A stretch of 64,000 nt of DNA from Paenibacillus physcomitrellae (GTDB lineage: Bacteria; Bacillota; Bacilli; Paenibacillales; Paenibacillaceae), in the NCBI RefSeq assembly GCF_002240225.1, contig NZ_CP022584.1:434001-498000 (forward strand), read 5' to 3'. Of the stretch, positions 62,166 through 64,000 are shown piece by piece (positions within the stretch are counted from its first letter, which is position 1; each line of letters begins with the position of its first letter). The notes under the pieces are model-generated. The model did not search any database and had not been told where the DNA came from. It was given only the letters and a program-made list of their open reading frames with translations. The position numbers and the translations under genes were made by a program.

Positions 62166-62223
62166 TTGAGAGGTTTAGGCCATGTTACGCTGGATTACAG
62201 ATAAACAAAAGGAGAGGTTTGAG

Positions 62224-62673
62224 ATGCGGGACTATACTTTTGAAGACATGAAACAAATCAACCGGAGCGAGCTTGGGGCCACCGTGCCGCTGGAGCTGTT
62301 TCGCACGATCCGTCTGATCGGCATGTACCAGGGACTCCCGATGGGCGGGAAAGGCACAACACTGACGGTTGGACGTAAAATTGGAGAAAATTTGCCCGCA
62401 AACACGGTCGAGGAATTGTTTCAGCTGTTCCGCGACCTCAAAATCGGGCTGCCCATGATCGTGGACCAGAACGAGCGGAGCCTTCGCGTCGCTGTTGAAG
62501 ACTGCTTTTGCAAAGGGCTGCCGGTGGATGAAGAGAAGATGGTGTGCGACCTGGAGGGCGCTATCATGGAAGGAGCGCTTAAGAAAATCCTGAACCGGAC
62601 GGTCAGCGTGCGGGAAGTGAAATGCAATGTGCACGGCGACGAGCGCTGCGAATATGAGGTGCGGCTGCAATGA
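62224..62673 (+). CDS. V4R-domain protein under Fnr-type control
   Basis: A 149-residue cytoplasmic protein. The C-terminal part (LEGAIMEGALKKILNRTVSVREVKC, then NVHGDERCEYEV) is a V4R domain, a small-ligand or redox-sensing fold with a characteristic pair of cysteines (here Cys137 and Cys145 approximately). ATG 62224 follows AAAGGAGAGG; an in-frame ATG at 62182 lies within the predicted promoter. The ideal Fnr box upstream implies expression without oxygen. It could sense a ligand for the following nitrate genes; its function is not known to me. Confidence 0.8.
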   Translation: MRDYTFEDMKQINRSELGATVPLELFRTIRLIGMYQGLPMGGKGTTLTVGRKIGENLPANTVEELFQLFRDLKIGLPMIVDQNERSLRVAVEDCFCKGLPVDEEKMVCDLEGAIMEGALKKILNRTVSVREVKCNVHGDERCEYEVRLQ

Positions 62674-62779
62674 CGCGGAGGTTAAGCTGCCGAGGGTTTT
62701 CCCTAATGGGCAGATTATGCAAGCTTGCTTACAATATTACATAGACGTATTACTAGTTTAACAGATAAGGAGGGTGCCT

Positions 62780-63499
62780 GTGGCAAGGTACATTCCCAAG
62801 CAGCATGGAGCCTGGGCGATGCTTGTCCTTCCCTTTTTGGCCGGGCTGGCGATCTCGGAAGGAAAAATCATTCATATTCCGCTGTTTCTTTGGTGGCTGG
62901 TTATTTATTTGTTCAGCTTTCCGGTGCTGCAGTGGATCAAGACGGGAAATAAAGCCCGATACCGTGGCCCCGCGCTGCTGTACGGCGTGATTCTGCTTCC
63001 TTTAACGGTTATTCTTATCGCATTTGACCCCATGCTGATCGGCTATGGCGTGCTGCTGCTCGTTTTTTTCATCCCGAATATCTATTACGCCAAAACCAAA
63101 AACGAACGTGCGCTGCTCAACGATATCATGGCCGTTCTTGTCTTTTGCTCTTTCATTTTCCCGGTGGTCTACGTGGGCGAAGGAGGCAGCCGCAGTTATG
63201 TAGAAGCCGCGCAATGGTTTGCGTTGTTGGCCGCCTATTTTATCGGAACTGTCTTATACGTCAAAACCGTCATTCGCGAGAAAAATAATCCCAGGTTCTA
63301 TTATGCCTCCATCACCTATCATCTCTTAAACATCGGGATTGCCGCAGCTGTCAATCTTTATATGATCTTTCCTGCCGTTATCCTGCTGCTGCGCGCAGCC
63401 TGGTTTCCAAAGCTGGGGCTCAAGGTTAAGCAAACCGGCATGGCGGAATTTGGTTTCGCCTCGCTCATCTATGTTTCAATTTTGTTTATATACGCTTGA
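62780..63499 (+). CDS. ywiC: YwiC-like membrane protein
   Basis: A 239-residue protein with about seven membrane helices. The start YIPKQHGAWAMLVLPFLAGL is the YwiC signature. In Bacillus subtilis ywiC lies next to fnr and narGHJI, as here, so a role in anaerobic respiration is likely though undefined. GTG 62780 follows AAGGAGGG by about six bases; an earlier GTG at 62774 overlaps that site. Confidence 0.88.
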   Translation: MARYIPKQHGAWAMLVLPFLAGLAISEGKIIHIPLFLWWLVIYLFSFPVLQWIKTGNKARYRGPALLYGVILLPLTVILIAFDPMLIGYGVLLLVFFIPNIYYAKTKNERALLNDIMAVLVFCSFIFPVVYVGEGGSRSYVEAAQWFALLAAYFIGTVLYVKTVIREKNNPRFYYASITYHLLNIGIAAAVNLYMIFPAVILLLRAAWFPKLGLKVKQTGMAEFGFASLIYVSILFIYA

Positions 63500-63502
63500 A
63501 CC

Positions 63503-63533
63503 AAAACCATCCGGTGCTTCGGATGGTTTTTTT
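63503..63533 (+). terminator. Terminator after ywiC
   Basis: AAAACCATCCG and CGGATGGTTTT arms, then TTT. It separates ywiC from narG. Confidence 0.88.
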
Positions 63534-63545
63534 ATCGTTGAAACA

Positions 63546-63559
63546 CAGGGATTTCCCTG
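63546..63559. promoter_or_regulatory. Dyad upstream of narG
   Basis: CAGGGA-TT-TCCCTG is a perfect inverted repeat, and a third half-site TTCCCTG lies at 63574-63580. It is 120 bases before narG. No Fnr box is seen here, so this may be the site of another nitrate or redox regulator. Confidence 0.4.
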
Positions 63560-63678
63560 CAAGCAATAGGACATTCCCTGATGGGCACGCCGAAGCCTTC
63601 CTTTCATAATAAGTTTATGGTTACTCGCGGCTCTTGGAGATCACATGACTTATATAGGCAAAGGAGCGTCCTATTTCA

Positions 63679-64000
63679 ATGAAAAGAAAAAGAAGTCTGA
63701 ATTTTTTTAAACCGATAGAAAGCTATTCCGGCAACTGGTCCATTCTTGAGGAGAAAAACAGAGAGTGGGAGAACGTCTACCGGCAGCGCTGGTCGCATGA
63801 CAAGGTAGTCCGGACCACGCATGGCGTGAACTGTACCGGCTCCTGCAGCTGGAAGGTGTTTGTCAAGAACGGCATTATCACCTGGGAGAACCAGCAGATC
63901 GATTACCCTTCCTGCGGGCCCGACATGCCCGAGTTTGAACCGCGGGGCTGCCCTCGGGGAGCTAGCTTCTCCTGGTACGAATACAGCCCGCTGCGCGTGA
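63679..64000 (+). CDS. narG: Respiratory nitrate reductase alpha subunit, N-terminal part
   Basis: The first 107 residues are visible and the gene runs off the window. The FS0 iron-sulphur ligands are present: His48, Cys52 and Cys56 in THGVNCTGSCSW and Cys91 in RGCPRGASFSWYEYSP, the NarG pattern with a histidine as first ligand. NarG reduces nitrate to nitrite with quinol electrons on the cytoplasmic face of the membrane. ATG 63679 follows AAGGAG at 12 bases. narH, narJ and narI are expected beyond the end. Confidence 0.95.
   Translation, partial: MKRKRSLNFFKPIESYSGNWSILEEKNREWENVYRQRWSHDKVVRTTHGVNCTGSCSWKVFVKNGIITWENQQIDYPSCGPDMPEFEPRGCPRGASFSWYEYSPLRV

Larger units (their letters stand above)
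61875..62223. other. IS256 right end, terminator and Fnr promoter region
   Basis: No gene is visible. From left to right it holds a G/C-run hairpin at 61885-61901, IS256-like right terminal bases (61909-61935, GAGTTTACACAAAGATCTTG), a hairpin at 61951-61990, and the Fnr box with extended -10 at 62148-62191. Confidence 0.6.

Noticed and set aside
62182..62223. Upstream ATG start for the V4R gene
   Set aside because: It lies within the predicted extended -10 region and has no ribosome binding site; ATG 62224 follows AAAGGAGAGG.
63600..63678. Fnr box directly before narG
   Set aside because: Only a single TCACA half-site (63651-63655) is present; the required TGTGA partner at the right spacing is absent.

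Overview
The window reads as the chromosome of a spore-forming Bacillota, most like Paenibacillus. The signs are AAGGAGG-type ribosome binding sites with frequent TTG/GTG starts, a cwlJ-gerQ germination pair, a YteA-type sporulation protein, a large collagen-like surface protein, many AraC/YesMN-controlled sugar ABC importers without their own ATPase, and a ywiC-narG nitrate respiration locus. No rRNA, tRNA, CRISPR array or prophage was seen.

Layout. 0-1 kb: end of thioredoxin reductase and tpx (thiol redox defence). 1-3 kb: a self-regulated ABC-2 exporter operon ending in its GntR/YtrA-type regulator. 3-5.2 kb: a divergent MFS drug exporter and MarR regulator sharing two matching operators. 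5.4-7.6 kb: spore genes (a small unknown beta-rich protein, cwlJ, gerQ) with a P-loop kinase-like gene between them. 7.6-10.3 kb: a CorC/HlyC membrane protein behind a structured leader, and an ArsR-like regulator. 10.4-16.4 kb: a complete oppABCDF peptide importer. 16.5-20.5 kb: YteA, an MFS carrier, an M29 aminopeptidase and a PadR regulator. 20.6-25.4 kb: a CHASE3/GAF hybrid histidine kinase followed by a small acidic protein, an AI-2E-type permease and a protein with two AbrB-like halves. 25.4-26.2 kb: an intact IS200-like element. 26.2-33.7 kb: alcohol dehydrogenase, VTT membrane protein, aldo/keto reductase, a Pho-box alkaline phosphatase, and a glycosyltransferase next to a collagen-like beta-helix protein.

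33.7-60.2 kb is a carbohydrate utilisation island. It has a GH95 fucosidase-type enzyme with a divergent AraC regulator, a membrane-anchored AraC regulator with a permease-permease-lipoprotein importer and an SGNH esterase, a YesMN-type two-component system flanked by a second permease pair and a second lipoprotein, a GH36 alpha-galactosidase, another AraC regulator, a 1117-residue DUF5107-TPR protein and a mutarotase-like protein. The enzymes lack signal peptides. Oligosaccharides from plant polymers are therefore probably imported whole and degraded in the cytoplasm, with energy from a shared MsmX-type ATPase encoded elsewhere. Cre-like sites suggest carbon catabolite control.

60.3-64 kb: a DUF488 protein, an SGNH hydrolase, a decayed IS256-family transposase end, then an anaerobic module: an ideal Fnr box, a V4R-domain protein, a YwiC-like protein and the start of narG, which runs off the window. 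The clearest regulatory discoveries are the Fnr box, the Pho box, the paired MarR operators and the hairpin over the IS200 start. The most system-like unknowns are the glycosyltransferase/collagen pair, the Fnr-V4R gene and the DUF5107-TPR gene.
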